Shown here piece by piece: positions 1-11,498 of a stretch of 64,000 nt of DNA. Both the position numbers and the translations under genes were made by a program. The stretch spans positions 2,206,192-2,270,191 of the forward strand of contig CM030935.1 in assembly GCA_018136815.1 (NCBI GenBank). Reading direction: 5' to 3'. This DNA comes from Isochrysis galbana. Its lineage: Eukaryota > Haptophyta > Isochrysidales > Isochrysidaceae. Below the pieces are notes generated by a model that saw only the letters and a list, made by a program, of their open reading frames with translations, was not told the DNA's origin and ran no database searches. Position 1 is the stretch's first letter. Each line of letters opens with the position of its first letter.

Positions 1-2096
1 GCGCTAGTTCTTGCGATTCATTGGTGGGGCGTGGGGTGTGCGGCCGTGGGGTAATCGATTGCAGTGAGACACAGGGCACGAACTACCCCGTCCGTTTAAG
101 CCCCCCTTTGCAGTTTGCGAGCCCGCCGGCAAAACCGAGGAGGAGGGGGGGGGGGGAGGGGACGAACCTGTAAGCCCGGCTGCCGTCGTACAAGCACAAA
201 TCAGAGATGAGAGTGAGTAGTACTCAGAGTCGTAGCATTCCCCCCCCCCTGCTGAAGCGGCAGAGTTTCTGGTGCGGTGTACATAGGGCGTTGTCTTCCG
301 AAAAGACGCCGAGTTGTGAGCTTTTCAATATGAAGTGGCCATCCGGAAGTGCCCGCGATGTCGGGTAGAGCCGCACCTGTCTTTCCCATGGTCGACAAGT
401 GAAACGGGCGGGCTGCGGCGCCGATCTGGCGCGTCTCTCGATCTCGTGAACCGAGTCGCAGCCGATCTCTCATCGCCCTCTCGATCTCATTTTGTCGCCC
501 TTGTCTCCACAGACCGATGGACCGACGGACGTCACCAGCACGAGATGATATCGTAAATGATGACATTACTCACATTGCCTCCGCTTGCTGTCTGGGGAAC
601 GACTGCTGGTTTTGGGGGGTGGCACAACGGGATATATATTGAATAAACAAAGACTTTTCTCACGGTGCCATCGCCGGCTTGGGCCGGCTTGGGCCCCGAG
701 CGACCGCTGGCTTCGGGAGGGGGGGGGCGGGGGGGGGGGGGGGGGGGGCGGGGGGGGAGGAGGGGGAGGGGCCGGCACCCGGGGAGAGAGCCGCGAGAGG
801 CGAGGCGGGAGAGTAGAATTCTCTCGGGGAAGGGTTAGAGAGGGTGAGGGCCTGGCGAAACAACTGTAATGCGGCGACCGGGAAACATCAGTTCTCTGTC
901 GTTCACCGACAAATGATTTGACAACTCTACGATAGATAGATTTATTTCTCATAAACATATCATTAAATTATGTTACGAATGGTGCCCCCAGCGCCCTTTC
1001 AAACATGGCACAGACACTAGAAATCAGGCTCTAAAAAAAAACTTCTTAATATCCTCGCCGCGCGCGCGACTCTGCATCATAACTATGAGAAATCAGAAAT
1101 CAGGCTCTAGACGCGCACATATGGACTGCCTGCGCGTCGCCATGCGGCGCACAGACAGTCCATACACATATCTTACGAATACACACGCGCACTGCCCCCC
1201 CAATTCGACCCCTTCGAGCCCTGTAGCCGATCTGCTGACCGGCCGCGCCTGCCGAGAGAGCGAGAGAGACGCCAACTCTGACTTTTCAGCCAGGGAAGCT
1301 TGCTGCGAGGCGGGTGTGGGCTGGGGCGGGGTCAGGTGCTGGGCATGGCACACCCAGGCCAAGGCCGGGCGGGGGGCTCGCGCTGCGCGCGCGCTGTTCG
1401 CACCTGGCTTCTGGCGCTCGTCTGCGCGCTGCGAAGGGGGGGGAGTGCGAGAACGACCTGGAGGCGAGCGCGGCGAGCGTGAAGGGGCACATCGCGGCAG
1501 GCAGCGTGGGGGGGGCTTACCTTTGGTGTTGGCCGCGTGAGTACACCCCTGTGGCAAGCTGGGCTGCCAGAGAGGAGTGGGGGAAGGGGGGGGGGAGGGG
1601 AGCGGCGCGCGGCGGGCCTCCGCGGCCGCTGCAGCGGGTAAGTCCCCGGCACCCGGGGAGATAGCCGCTGGAGCGAGCCCTTATTGTCACTTTTTGGTAC
1701 CAGATCTCCCACTGTGCTCTCGCCGAGATGCCCGGGAGATTTCCATCAAGCTCTGAAAGACTTCAGCGTCTCATACCGCTGGAGAGATACCGACTTTCGA
1801 GGGGCTTGCTATGGGCACTCGAGCTCCTCAGGCGCCTTGAGGAAGACATTCCTCGATTGGCGGGGCGGAGTTTTTTCATATTCAACTCGCCAGCGGTCCG
1901 GCCTCTTCAGCAGAGGGGGGGAAATGCTGCGAGCCCTTACTTAAATTTTAGACAAATATAATTTGGGCGTCAAGACCTATCATCAAGGGCGCCAATGCCG
2001 CTGGTGTTATCTCTAGCTTCCTGTCCTCTTGCGCAAATGCGCATGCGTACACTTTGGCTGTCGCAGCACATCCGGTGGCCTTGTTTAGCCCTCCCC
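1..2096. other. No recognisable gene; G-rich tracts
   Basis: I see no gene here. Reading frames across this stretch are short, overlap on both strands and are rich in Pro, Gly and Arg, as expected from GC-biased non-coding DNA. A long G-rich run lies at 718-768. A weakly similar segment occurs in opposite orientations near 240-340 and 1850-1935 (both hold a CTTCAGCAG sequence next to a G or C run and a TTCATATT sequence), which suggests decayed repeats. Confidence 0.5.
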
Positions 2097-2651
2097 TTAC
2101 TTCCACACCCCTTCGGCAGCATCAAGAGGCCAATCACCAAGAGCCTTGGCACCCTGCGATTCAGCGGCAATGAAGGCAATCTCTTTGTCCGAATTGCCGC
2201 CGAGGACGACAAGAGCCGGGACTCCGCTTCGGCGACCTGTACCGAATTGAGACACTTCGGCGCCAGGCCACACCTTGAATGCTCTCTTGAGCTCAGCGCG
2301 GGCGTCGCCCTCAAAAGGAACTTGCAGCATATTCAGAGCCATCGCACGCTGCCCCTGATCTGCCTTGGAGCGGTCAGCTCCGACATAAATGATCTCAACT
2401 GGCTTGCCCGATTGCGCTGCGGCCTCTCGGAACTGTTGCAGAGATGGTTCAAAGTTCGTGCACATTGGGCACCATCCTGCAGAGAAATAGTAGGCAACAC
2501 GCTTACTCGCAAGCATCTCTGACAGCGATTCGGGAGTGAGCTCGACGCCGCGGAAATCCTGGATGGTAGGGAGCAGGGTAGTGCTTGCCGCCGACATGAA
2601 ACGTGACGACCTGGCTGCAGCAACTGTGAGTGCAGCGAGGCCAAGGCGCAT
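2097..2651 (-). CDS. Thioredoxin-fold protein, nucleoredoxin/tryparedoxin-like
   Basis: A single-exon frame encodes 184 residues. The WCPMC motif (W60, C61, C64) sits after a predicted beta strand (VAYYFSAGW), as in the tryparedoxin/nucleoredoxin branch of thioredoxins, which reduce disulfides using a CxxC pair. Further on, IIYVGADRSK, an FKVWPG-like segment and the cis-proline region SGVPALVVLG complete the fold. The first 20-odd residues (MRLGLAALTVAAARSSRF) are hydrophobic and basic and look like a targeting leader; the compartment cannot be decided. The start is the first ATG of the frame, and an intron-bearing upstream exon cannot be excluded. The substrate is unknown. The neighbours (a repeat-rich region and DUS1) give no functional hint. 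Confidence 0.8.
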   Translation of the reverse strand: MRLGLAALTVAAARSSRFMSAASTTLLPTIQDFRGVELTPESLSEMLASKRVAYYFSAGWCPMCTNFEPSLQQFREAAAQSGKPVEIIYVGADRSKADQGQRAMALNMLQVPFEGDARAELKRAFKVWPGAEVSQFGTGRRSGVPALVVLGGNSDKEIAFIAAESQGAKALGDWPLDAAEGVWK

Positions 2652-4095
2652 GCGCGCGAGAAAAGAAGAGCTCGAGTGAGGAGACTACGTAAATGGGCAA
2701 AAAGTCGTATCAAGTTAGGCATAGAAAGCAAAGCTCCCATTGTGAACTCGTGCTCTTTCAGCGATGGATGTGGCCATACGGTCTTGTGCAAATGCCCCTC
2801 CCTCCCCTTCCCAACCCGCGCCGCCAGAGCCCGCCTTGTGTGAGAGTGGGAATTGAGAGGGGCTTCAACCTCGCCCCCCCCCCCCCCCCCCCCCCCCCTC
2901 CCGACTACTCACTCCCGCGATCTGCATGGCACTTGCTCGCTCTCGCCATTCGCCGCTCGCCCCTCACCCCGCATCCCCACTTTCATTCAATCTCTCTGAT
3001 TCCCTCCCTCCCTCTTCCTCCCTCCCTCCCTCCCTCACCTCTTGTCACTCCGGCACCCCGAGCGTCCAGGCTCAGCGGAGTCCAGCGACAGAATTTTCTT
3101 TTTGGGCCGGTCGATGACCAGCGAGCGGGCTTTAGTTTATTGGTTTACGCTAATGAACGACGACGGAGCAGCGAGGCCCCCCCCGGTGCTTTTTCCCGGA
3201 GAGTCTCCCGACGTAGGTCGGTCCGCCTCAATGGGTTTTTCCTCGTTGTAGCTTGTGGAGAGTTATAATGGGAGCCGGGGGTTTGCGGGGGGGGGGAGAT
3301 TCGAAAGGGTGCATATGCGTATGCGTCTAGTGACAGCACACGTCAAGGCGTACGGGCAAGTGCAAGTGCGCGGAGGGGTGTCGTGATGTCGTGATGTCGT
3401 GATAGTACCGGGCTAGTGGAAGTAGTGGTACTAACTTTATTATTATAGATGGTAGCGCGGACACACCAAGGCATCGAAGGGGAAACTCGTTGAGACGTCG
3501 TTACTAGTGTGCACGCGCTAGCAACTAGCAAGATAAAAACTCAAGGTCAATGAAGGCGCCAAGCACCAAGCAGCACGAGCGAGATTGAGAGAGGCGAGGC
3601 GGGCCTACTTAGGCACCCAAGGAGGGACACCGAACGAAGGGAGGGCCCGGCGGCCGCAGCAGCATCGAGGTGTGAGGAAGGGTCGAAACTGACGACAGCT
3701 CGCGAGGACGAGGGTGCGGCGCGCAGGGTGAGGTGTGCATAGTAGTACTGCTTAGAGATGTTAGGAGTTAGAGGAGTCGGGCTGCAGAAAGGAGAAAGTC
3801 GGGCCACGGCACCCAGACCCAGAGGCCAGAGGCCGGCGGCGACGATAAGAGGGGAAGGCAGACAGTGCTGCCTGAACGGAGGCCCATTTGCATATGTAAG
3901 TGACTTATAAATGGTCCTCGGCGCCTTCGTTTGGTTTTTATCTCGCTAGCGCGTGCACACCAGTTATTTTAAACGACGTCTCAACGATCAACGAGTTCCC
4001 CCCCTTTGCTGCCCTTGTGTATTTGAGTTCTAAAATTTCACAAATGTAAGTGGGCACGGAAAAGAGAAAAGTGTGAAGTCCTGTTTGCATACACG
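2652..4095. other. Intergenic, low-complexity and repeat fragments
   Basis: No gene is supported. The stretch holds a C run at about 2873-2899, a CT-rich patch at about 2985-3050 and a copy of a dispersed repeat at 3361-3435 (listed separately). Its 3' end should contain the promoter of the dihydrouridine synthase gene, but no clear TATA or initiator element stands out. Confidence 0.45.
3361..3435 (+). repeat. Dispersed repeat, copy 1 (opposite-orientation copy near 42871-42930)
   Basis: The stretch around GATAGTACCGGGCTAGTGG, preceded by GGGGTGTCGTGAT and followed by GTGGTACTAAC, reappears in reverse complement near 42871-42930. In this copy the octamer GTCGTGAT occurs three times in tandem, against once in the other, so it also carries a small slippage expansion. 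At 42.87 kb the following bases read CGCTCAGATGTTTT, resembling the LINE 3' end, so the repeat may be the 3' part of a LINE-mobilised element. Confidence 0.6.
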
Positions 4096-5287
4096 ATGTC
4101 GGACGGTGTCGCCATCGGCCCTCTCGCCGCAGCCGACCGCCGCGTGAGCGCGTCGGCTGCCGCGACTGCCCGTGCGCCAATTACGTTCAAGCACCGTCGA
4201 GTCGTCGCACCGATGGTCGGTTGCAGCGACCTGGCCTTCCGCCTGCTGTGCCGCGCACATGAAGCAGATTTGTGCTACACTGAGATGCTTGATGCGGGCC
4301 GCCTTGTGAGTGAGCCGGAATACGCCGCCGCCCTCTTCTGGTCTCAGCTCCTACCAGCGGATGCGGACTACTATGACCGGCCACTCATCGCTCAGCTATC
4401 GGGGCGTGAGCCCAATACTCTGGTTGCTGCTGCTCGATTGATCGAACACCGTGTAGACGCAGTGGACCTCAACCTGGGCTGCCCTCAGCGAAAGGCGAAG
4501 GACGGAGGGTATGTAACATCTACCGGCTGCACGGCCGGCAATCAAACACGTCGATTCGATTGACCTAACTCTCTCACCCGCCGTAACACAGGTATGGAGC
4601 GTATCTACTAGACGAGGAACACTGGCCGCTTGTTTTCGCTTGCGTCTCAGCACTGGCCTCCTCTCTCACCATTCCTGTCACCTGCAAAATCCGCCTACTG
4701 CCGACCCTGGATCGGACGCTAGCCTTCGCCAAGGGTTTGGAGGTACGGCTTGCTGGATGCACTTGTATCGCTCTGATTGCGCAACGAAAACACACCAACA
4801 TCACATTGCCATCCCCTACGTCGAGCTCGTGTAGGCACACGGATGTTCATTGCTTGCGTGTCACGGGCGGCAGCGAGGCAGCACCACGCGTCGGCGCTCT
4901 GGACCTGCAGACTTGAATACGATCCGTGCCCTTAAGACAGCTCTCACCATTCCGGTCTTGTGCAATGGCAACGTACGCATTGCTGGTGATGTCGCTTTTA
5001 ATGAGCGATTCACTCAATGTGATGGTGTGATGGTGGCAAACGCAATACTTGGAGACCCATCGCTCTTTGCACGTGTGGTGGATGGGGTCACATCACCTGG
5101 CGTGTCCATCAAGAATCAACGAGCGAAAATCGGCCAGACCGGGCCCAATAGAGCCCAACGACGGCAGCTCGCACTTCATTATCTTGAACTCGCCAAAAGG
5201 CATCCACCTCCGACCTTCGAATACGTGCGTGCCCACATAAGCTACCTCCTTGGTAGAGACGGTGCGTATGCACTCAACAACGTGTGA
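4096..5287 (+). CDS. DUS1: tRNA-dihydrouridine synthase, DUS1 type
   Basis: FMN enzyme that reduces uridine in the tRNA D-loop to dihydrouridine. Proposed exons are 4096-4508, 4592-4742 and 4835-5287, with introns 4509-4591 (GTATGT...ACACAG) and 4743-4834 (GTACGG...GTGTAG). The phases fit and give 338 residues. Visible landmarks: VVAPMVGCSDLAFRLL near the start, YTEML, the catalytic-cysteine motif NLGCPQ followed by YGAYLLDEE across intron 1, the FMN-contact lysine in TCKIR, GCSLLACHGR just after intron 2 (matching the usual GCxLLTVHGR), PVLCNGNVR, and DGVMVANAILGDPSLF. All are standard DUS1 positions. The usual family tail is longer, so a further 3' exon is possible; the 5511-6254 frame is one candidate but shows no family motif. 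The start follows a short leader; the cytosol or nucleus is expected. Confidence 0.9.
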
Positions 5288-5510
5288 TTCAGTGCGATGA
5301 CATTGGCAGCAGCGTAAAGCACGGGATTATCCCTCATGTCATCGTTGTCCGCGACTTTCTATTTACGGGTCGCATTCTCATCGCTAGACAAGTACTGGCC
5401 CGGATGCTTTGCGTTTCGCTACCTTCTGAAGTACATGTGTGCTCCTATAACTCGTTGCCAATCACAACGTTGCAGTTCGATCCCGTCTTTCCACATCGTG
5501 CCCCGAGTAC

Positions 5511-6254
5511 GTGTCAAGGCTGGAGCTCACAACACCTGACCTCGTTGACCGACCTTACGTAGGTACTGGCGCTCGCTTGTCGTACAAGCACTCACATTGG
5601 GAGCCGAAAGCTCTCCGCACGGCCCTCATTTCTGTTGTTGACGTGGAGCACCTTAAAAGTCTGGTGCGCGGCGCTCTAGGAACACAGGTCGTGATATCGT
5701 GTGCTGCTCAGTTGCCACCCACAGTCCATTTCACGGATGGCCACCGACGAACGCAAGCTTGGGAAATCTCGACTAGCCAAGGAAAGAATAAAGAAGATGA
5801 CCAACGTGAGAGGCCACCACATGGAGAGGTGGCGACAGGGTGCTCGGAGAGTATTAGCACCACCGCCAGCAACATTGAAAGCACTGATGCACACTATCGC
5901 GCTATGAGACAAGATCGCGGAAGTCCAAACGCATGTGAGTGGGCCGACACGCATCATGAGCTTCTCAGTGCCACCGTGGTGGCCAGACAACGAGATGGAT
6001 ATCCCGGATCAACACACATGACTTTGCCCGAAAATGTTGTGTGTTGTGGAAATCAAGGGAGCCATGAGAGTTACGTACCTCAAAAACAGGACATGCCCAG
6101 GCCTCCTCTTCTGAGCGCGGCAATTTGGCATTCTGGTGCACTTGTCGTCGTGCCAATGTACAACCACGGTGCTATAGCACCTGCCATAGAGGTCCAATCT
6201 GGTCTCCCGGACGCATTGCCAAGATGGCGACGCCGGCGTGTGGGCCATACGTAA
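5511..6254 (+). CDS. Unrecognised 247-residue open frame
   Basis: An open frame of 247 residues lies just downstream of DUS1 on the same strand. I recognise no domain, signal or membrane segment. The composition is ordinary (not the Pro/Arg-rich pattern of shadow frames), so it may be a real exon, either of an unknown gene or of a longer DUS1 C-terminus, or it may be chance. Local GC falls after 6250 as the AT-rich flank of the LINE begins. Confidence 0.25.
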   Translation: MSRLELTTPDLVDRPYVGTGARLSYKHSHWEPKALRTALISVVDVEHLKSLVRGALGTQVVISCAAQLPPTVHFTDGHRRTQAWEISTSQGKNKEDDQRERPPHGEVATGCSESISTTASNIESTDAHYRAMRQDRGSPNACEWADTHHELLSATVVARQRDGYPGSTHMTLPENVVCCGNQGSHESYVPQKQDMPRPPLLSAAIWHSGALVVVPMYNHGAIAPAIEVQSGLPDALPRWRRRRVGHT

Positions 6255-6590
6255 GTCAACTGTCGAACACAATGAAAACCTTTGGAAATTCTCACGCCAA
6301 ACTCGCCACACTTGGAATAAACCTATTTAGTTAACAATTGAGGCCATTAATTAGTACCGCTACTGCAGTGAGCCATGTACCATGTACTTACACGACAACC
6401 CGCCAATCTCGGTCTCACTACAACACAAGGCACAGTTCTAAGCACCTATTTCGAGCTACCCCCTCGCAGGCCCCCAGCTCCCGTTCGAGCTCCCCACAAG
6501 TTCAACGGGTGAAAACCTGTATTGAGGCGTTCGATCGGTATATACATATACGGTTTTGTGCGTTCTCGTGAATTTTTCAAGTATAAATGT

Positions 6591-6662
6591 GAGCGTGTAA
6601 AATAAAACTCAAAAACATTACTCCTTGAGCGTGCAAAATAAAACTCAAAAAAATTACTCCTC
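6591..6662 (+). repeat. Tandem duplication, 36 bp x 2
   Basis: Two near-identical 36-bp units, 6591-6626 and 6627-6662, each start GAGCGTG, contain AAAATAAAACTC and end ATTACTCCT followed by T or C. They lie in the AT-rich flank upstream of the LINE insertion. Confidence 0.8.
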
Positions 6663-6833
6663 TAGGCCTTAGGATTCTGCTCAAGATCGTAGTTGTTGCG
6701 CGCGAACTGGTCTACAAGACTACTCGCGCTCGCGATAGTCGTGAAGCGCATTCTCTATAATAAAACTACTCTACTCGCGCCAATCTTACATGTCGTGCAT
6801 TCTTTACAATTAAACTACGAAGACTATGGATTA

Positions 6834-6853
6834 GGGCGGTCAAACAGGGCTTG
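6834..6853 (+). repeat. Short dispersed motif TAGGGCGGTCAAACAGGG (3 copies)
   Basis: The motif TAGGGCGGTCAAACAGGG occurs here, at about 32499-32516, and in reverse complement near 43396-43413. In the two direct copies it is followed 20-30 bases later by GGTGAAAAT. It probably marks the end of a transposon family I cannot name. Confidence 0.6.
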
Positions 6854-6895
6854 TAACTTCTCATTCTAAGGGTGAAAATTCACCAAGTCAAGATT

Positions 6896-6909
6896 AAGGT
6901 TTCATCACG
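6896..6909 (+). repeat. Left target-site duplication of the LINE
   Basis: AAGGTTTCATCACG here is repeated exactly at 17213-17226, immediately after the LINE's terminal T run. A 14-bp perfect duplication is what target-primed reverse transcription leaves and shows that the insertion is young. Confidence 0.92.
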
Positions 6910-6934
6910 CAACTATCGTTAAAACGATAGGGTC

Positions 6935-9900
6935 ATGGAGCGCGCGCCGCCGCCCTCCCTCGCTGCCGCTGCCCTCGCCGAGATGGACGAAGGCTTGAGT
7001 GACACGCCGCTGTCGCCGAAGCGACCGCGTCAGGACGACCCTCCCAGCCAGGTGGGCACAGGAGCCAGCCTGCCACGCCCGCGAACCACCGCGAACGCCA
7101 CAAACAAGGCCGCCATGCTGGCAGCAGCCAGCATGCAGCACATCCCCTACACAACACACAGCCACACCAGACATACCACACCAGTGGGACGCTTCCAAAG
7201 GGAAGGCCTCCGGGCCGGGACCCTACACAGCCGCGGTACCGCCTTCGCGCTCCGGCGCGAGGGGCCGGCCCGGCACCATCAGCAGCAGAACCCCCATGGG
7301 GGAATGCCGCATCAAAACAAGGAGCTGGACAAAGAGCAGACTAGGCCCCCCAGCAAGGGGCACAAGAGCAAAAGGAGAGGCAACACAGGAGGGGTACTCT
7401 CCAGCGCCGCCGAAGGCCAGGCAGACGAGCGCGCCCCAGGCGCGCGATTGACGCAAGCGGCACAGGCCCAGGAGGCCTACCACAACAGCCATCACCTTGT
7501 GAGAGGGCCACCACAAAGCATAAGCCACACATATCCCTCGGAAGGGGGCGACCACACAATGGCAACATTGGACCATATGGAAGCTAGGGATGCAAGAACA
7601 CACGCGAGGCTAACCCCGCCCCCCGCCCCGGTCACACAGGTGGCCCTACTCGACGAAGACCTGGAGCCAGAGCCCGAGGAGGAAGCTGAATTTCCAGACT
7701 CCCACAAGATCATAATCACTTTTACGGCGTACGAAAAGGGGCATAAGGCCAAGGACGAAGAGGTCCTAGGCGCGATCGTCGCACACCTCAACAAGTTGGA
7801 GGGCGTAGACCTCGAGCCCGAATTCTTGTCAAAGAGCGCCTCCGGCCCTTGGGAGATTCTCGTCACGGCGGACTGCGCCAATCAATTCCGCGAAGAATTT
7901 AAGGACGTGGCGGACTTTCGCAAGGCAGGTATCCCCTGCCCGATCGCGATCAAGTATCAAACTCTAGACGAGAAGTTCAAAGAGATCCCGCGGGCCTCCA
8001 ACAAGGCACTGGCGAGCGCGTTCAAAGACGCCTCAGCGCACCTAGTAGTGCGGAACTACAGGTTCGAGATGAAGGGCTTCATAACGATCAGCTCGCTCGC
8101 CAAAGCGGTCGAGAACCAAGGCTTCTTTTTCCTCCAAGGAAACCAAGAGCGCACCAAGATTCTCACCAAAGAGGGAATCCTCGTAACGCAAGGTAAGAAA
8201 GAAGTCTACCACCTGTACGTCGCCCCAAAACACGGGACGTTCGCCTCCTTCGACTTCCCGCGCAAAATCATGCTCACCGTCAACGGGGCTCCCTTCCCCA
8301 TCGAATACTCCGTCCGCAATTGCCGCGAGCTGGGCGGGGACATCAAAAACCTGAACATTCACGCGGGCCCTAAGGGCTGTAAAGGGTACAACAAAGGTTA
8401 CGCCATGGCGTTCCATCCCCCCCTGCGCATCTGCGTGTGCGAGGAAGAGAAAGCCGCGCGGCTAGAGCGCGAAGAACGCAAACGCACGGCTCCACCGAAA
8501 ATGACGATCCAAGAGGCCATGAACCCGAACGCCCCGGAGCTATGCAAGCGCTTCCCTAACGGGAAATGCCCTATGAACATCACGGGCAAGGCATGCAATC
8601 GCTCGCACGAGTATCCAGGCGCTTGGAAAGACGGCAAATGCATGATTGTCTGCGCGTTCCCGCGAGCGAGCGCCGGAACCCCAGGAAAGCAACCCAAGGG
8701 CGGAATCTGCGCCTTGGGCGCCGAATGCCGCTACATTCACAAGTGCGTGCAACACGCGCGCGACCTTAGCCGTGCTAACTTACTCATCATGTATGCGCTC
8801 ACCTTCGACTCCACCTGCGGCTATCCAGGTGAGGGACCGATCACAATCGTCTCCTACAACATGAACGGCGCCGGCCACGGCGCCTTAGGCTCGGTGCTCG
8901 CCCAGGCGAGGAAAGCTAGAGTAGACATCATGCTACTCCAAGAGTTGCACGCTTACGCCGACGGCAGGCACCTCCGAGCATGCATGACCGCCAAGGCCTT
9001 GGGGTGGCAGATGGTGCACGCGCCAGCTAACGCCACAGACCCGGCGAGTGGGGTAGGCATCGCGGTACGCGACTCCTCCCCCAGGGTGAAACTGATACCG
9101 GACACGTCCGAGACGCTGATAGAGGGCAGATGCTTGCGTGCTAGATGCGTAATAGACTCTAAAGAACTAGAATTAATATCCATTTACCTAAGCGCCATAC
9201 CTAGCATAAGATCCACCCAAATAGACACGTTAAGGACGATCCCAGTAGGCAGAGAACACGACACCCTAGTGGGGGGCGACTTTAACTGCGTAGAGAACAA
9301 AGAAACAGACACAAGGAAAGCAGAAGGAGAGGAAGGGTATGGAAATGCCCACGGCCCCAAACTAAGATCCGTGACAAGCGAGATGGGGCTTATAGACGCG
9401 TACAACCTGGTCAACGGGAACGCGAGAGGAGGATTCACTAGACTCTCGGGGACCATTCACACGAGGATAGATAGAATTTACACGCCCATCACGTGCTCCA
9501 ACATAAACTGGCAGACCATCGGCCCGCACCCGGCGCTGTTCACGGGGAAAGGTGCCTCAGACCACCTTCCAGTGGTGGGCACCTTCGAAGTCGTTGGATA
9601 CAAAGCGGGACGCACATACGACGTGCGAATAAACAACGAACTCTTCGACTCGGAAGACATCCGTAAGGTAGTATCGCACCTATGGAGAAGCCACATAAAC
9701 CCGGAGACCCCGGACGAGGACATAGACGACGCCTGGGGCAACGCCAAGCGAGCGGTGGCCACTTACCTCCTATGGGCAACACGGCAGGGCAAGGAGCACA
9801 AGGCGATAACCAAAGCAATCGATGAGCTCGCATTACTGGGAATTAAACTCGACGACGAAGAACCCGACGCCAGAAAAATTGATAGAATCCGCGAACTTAA

Positions 9901-11498
9901 CGCCACGATAGACGCAATTCGGAGAACATCCAGGCCTACGAACAAAGAGAGCTTCGACTCCCTCAAGTGTGAGGAAAGAATGACGAAGGAGTTCTTCCAA
10001 AAGTTCCACTCACGGGCATCCAACAGCGCAATCCCGGAACTATACGTCACAGGCGACTGGAACGCCCCAAGCCACGACGCGGGAGGCACAACCACCGACG
10101 ACGAAGAGATACGCAAAGAGCTCCGCAAATATTACGTGTGGCTATATCAGGAGAGACAACACGAGAGAGACCGCGATCTAGAGGCGGTACTGGAGGCACA
10201 CCCCATAAACACGCGGGACAAAAAATCAATAGAAGGGAGAATCACAATGGAAGAAATGCTGGAAGCCATAGCACAAATAGGCAGCGGCAAGAGTGCGGGA
10301 CCGGACGCGCTTCCGGCAGAATTCTACAAAAGCTTCACAGAACTAGTCAAACACGACTTCTTTAGAGTCCTAAACCACGCACTGGTACAGGGGCATCTGA
10401 GCGTGTCCATGAGAGAGGGGGACATAATACTCTTGTATAAAAAGGGAGACACACGAGACCCTAGGAACTATAGACCTATAACGCTGCTCCAAAGCGATTA
10501 CAAAATACTAGCTAAGATACTCACGAATAGATTGAAAAAGGTGATCGGAAACATCATCTCGAAAGACCAACTAGGCTTCGTCCCACACCGCCTGATCGGC
10601 GAAGCCACGCACCTACTGCAACTGACGCACGCTTACCTCGAAGAAACGGGGGAGCCTGGGTTACTTCTAGCGCTAGATTGGGAAAAGGCCTTTGACAGAG
10701 TGAACTGGGAATTCTATCACCTCGTCCTTGAGAAACTCAAATTCGGAGAGGATTTCCGAAAATACGCGAGGGCCCTAACCAACTCCGAGGCAAAACCCAT
10801 ACGATACATAAAGGCCAACGGAGGCAGAAGCTTCCCATTCAACGTCGCGAGTGGAGTCCCGCAAGGGTGCCCGCTATCGCCGCTGGCCTTCCTGCTAACA
10901 GCGGAAGCGCTGACACGGGCGATCAACGAAGACGAAGACATAGAGGGAATCACGGTCAACGGAGCCGAGATCAAAATAAGCCAATTCGCCGACGACTCAC
11001 AACTTATGGCGGCCGACTACAGCAGCCTGGCGCGCTCACTCGAATGGGTGGAGAGATACGCGGTGGCCTCATGTGGCAAGCCGAACGAGCGGAAATTCGA
11101 AGGACTTAGGATGGGATCTCTGAAGAGAAAACGCCCGCCAGCGAGATTCCAAAGATACAAGTGGCTAAAGAGCCATGAATGCGCAACCATCCTAGGGATC
11201 CCGCTAGGGGGACCCCAGGCCATAAAGGGCTTCTGGCAAAACCTGGCCAACAAGATAGAAAAAAAAGCCGGCATGTACGCACCGATCACGAGCAACTTAT
11301 CTATACACGGAAAAACTAAAGTGGCCAACTTCCTCATCTACTCAATCCCGAGGTACTGGCTACAAACGCTGGCGGCCCCGAGATCGTTCCATGCGGCAGT
11401 CAAGCGATCCGTGGACAAAATATTGTGGACAAACGCGCGCACCGGGCGTAGGCTGCAATGGATAAAACACCCCGAGTTCCCCCTGAAAAACGCATCGG
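6935..11498 (+). CDS. LINE polyprotein, N-terminal part: CCCH zinc finger, endonuclease, reverse transcriptase
   Basis: About 1,520 residues. Residues 1-250 are low-complexity and basic. A CCCH-type finger (C-x7-C-x8-C-x3-H, starting CKRFPNGKC) lies near residue 530, followed by a Cys/His cluster (CALGAECRYIHKC) near 590. The apurinic-type endonuclease begins ITIVSYNMNGAG near 640 and includes LLQELHA, GGDFNC and ASDHLPVVG. The reverse transcriptase holds LPAEFYKSF, ILLYKKGDTRDPRNYRPI, LLALDWEKAFDRV, SGVPQGCPLSPL and the catalytic box QFADDSQL. The order and motifs fit L1-like LINEs; I cannot assign a clade. The LINE-derived frame stops at the nested insertion and resumes near 15258 in the same sense. 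Confidence 0.93.

Noticed and set aside
585-1710. Several overlapping frames of 60-150 residues on both strands
   Set aside because: All are Pro/Gly/Arg/Ser-rich, overlap in several frames and span G runs. They show no domain or start context and are best read as GC-driven chance frames.
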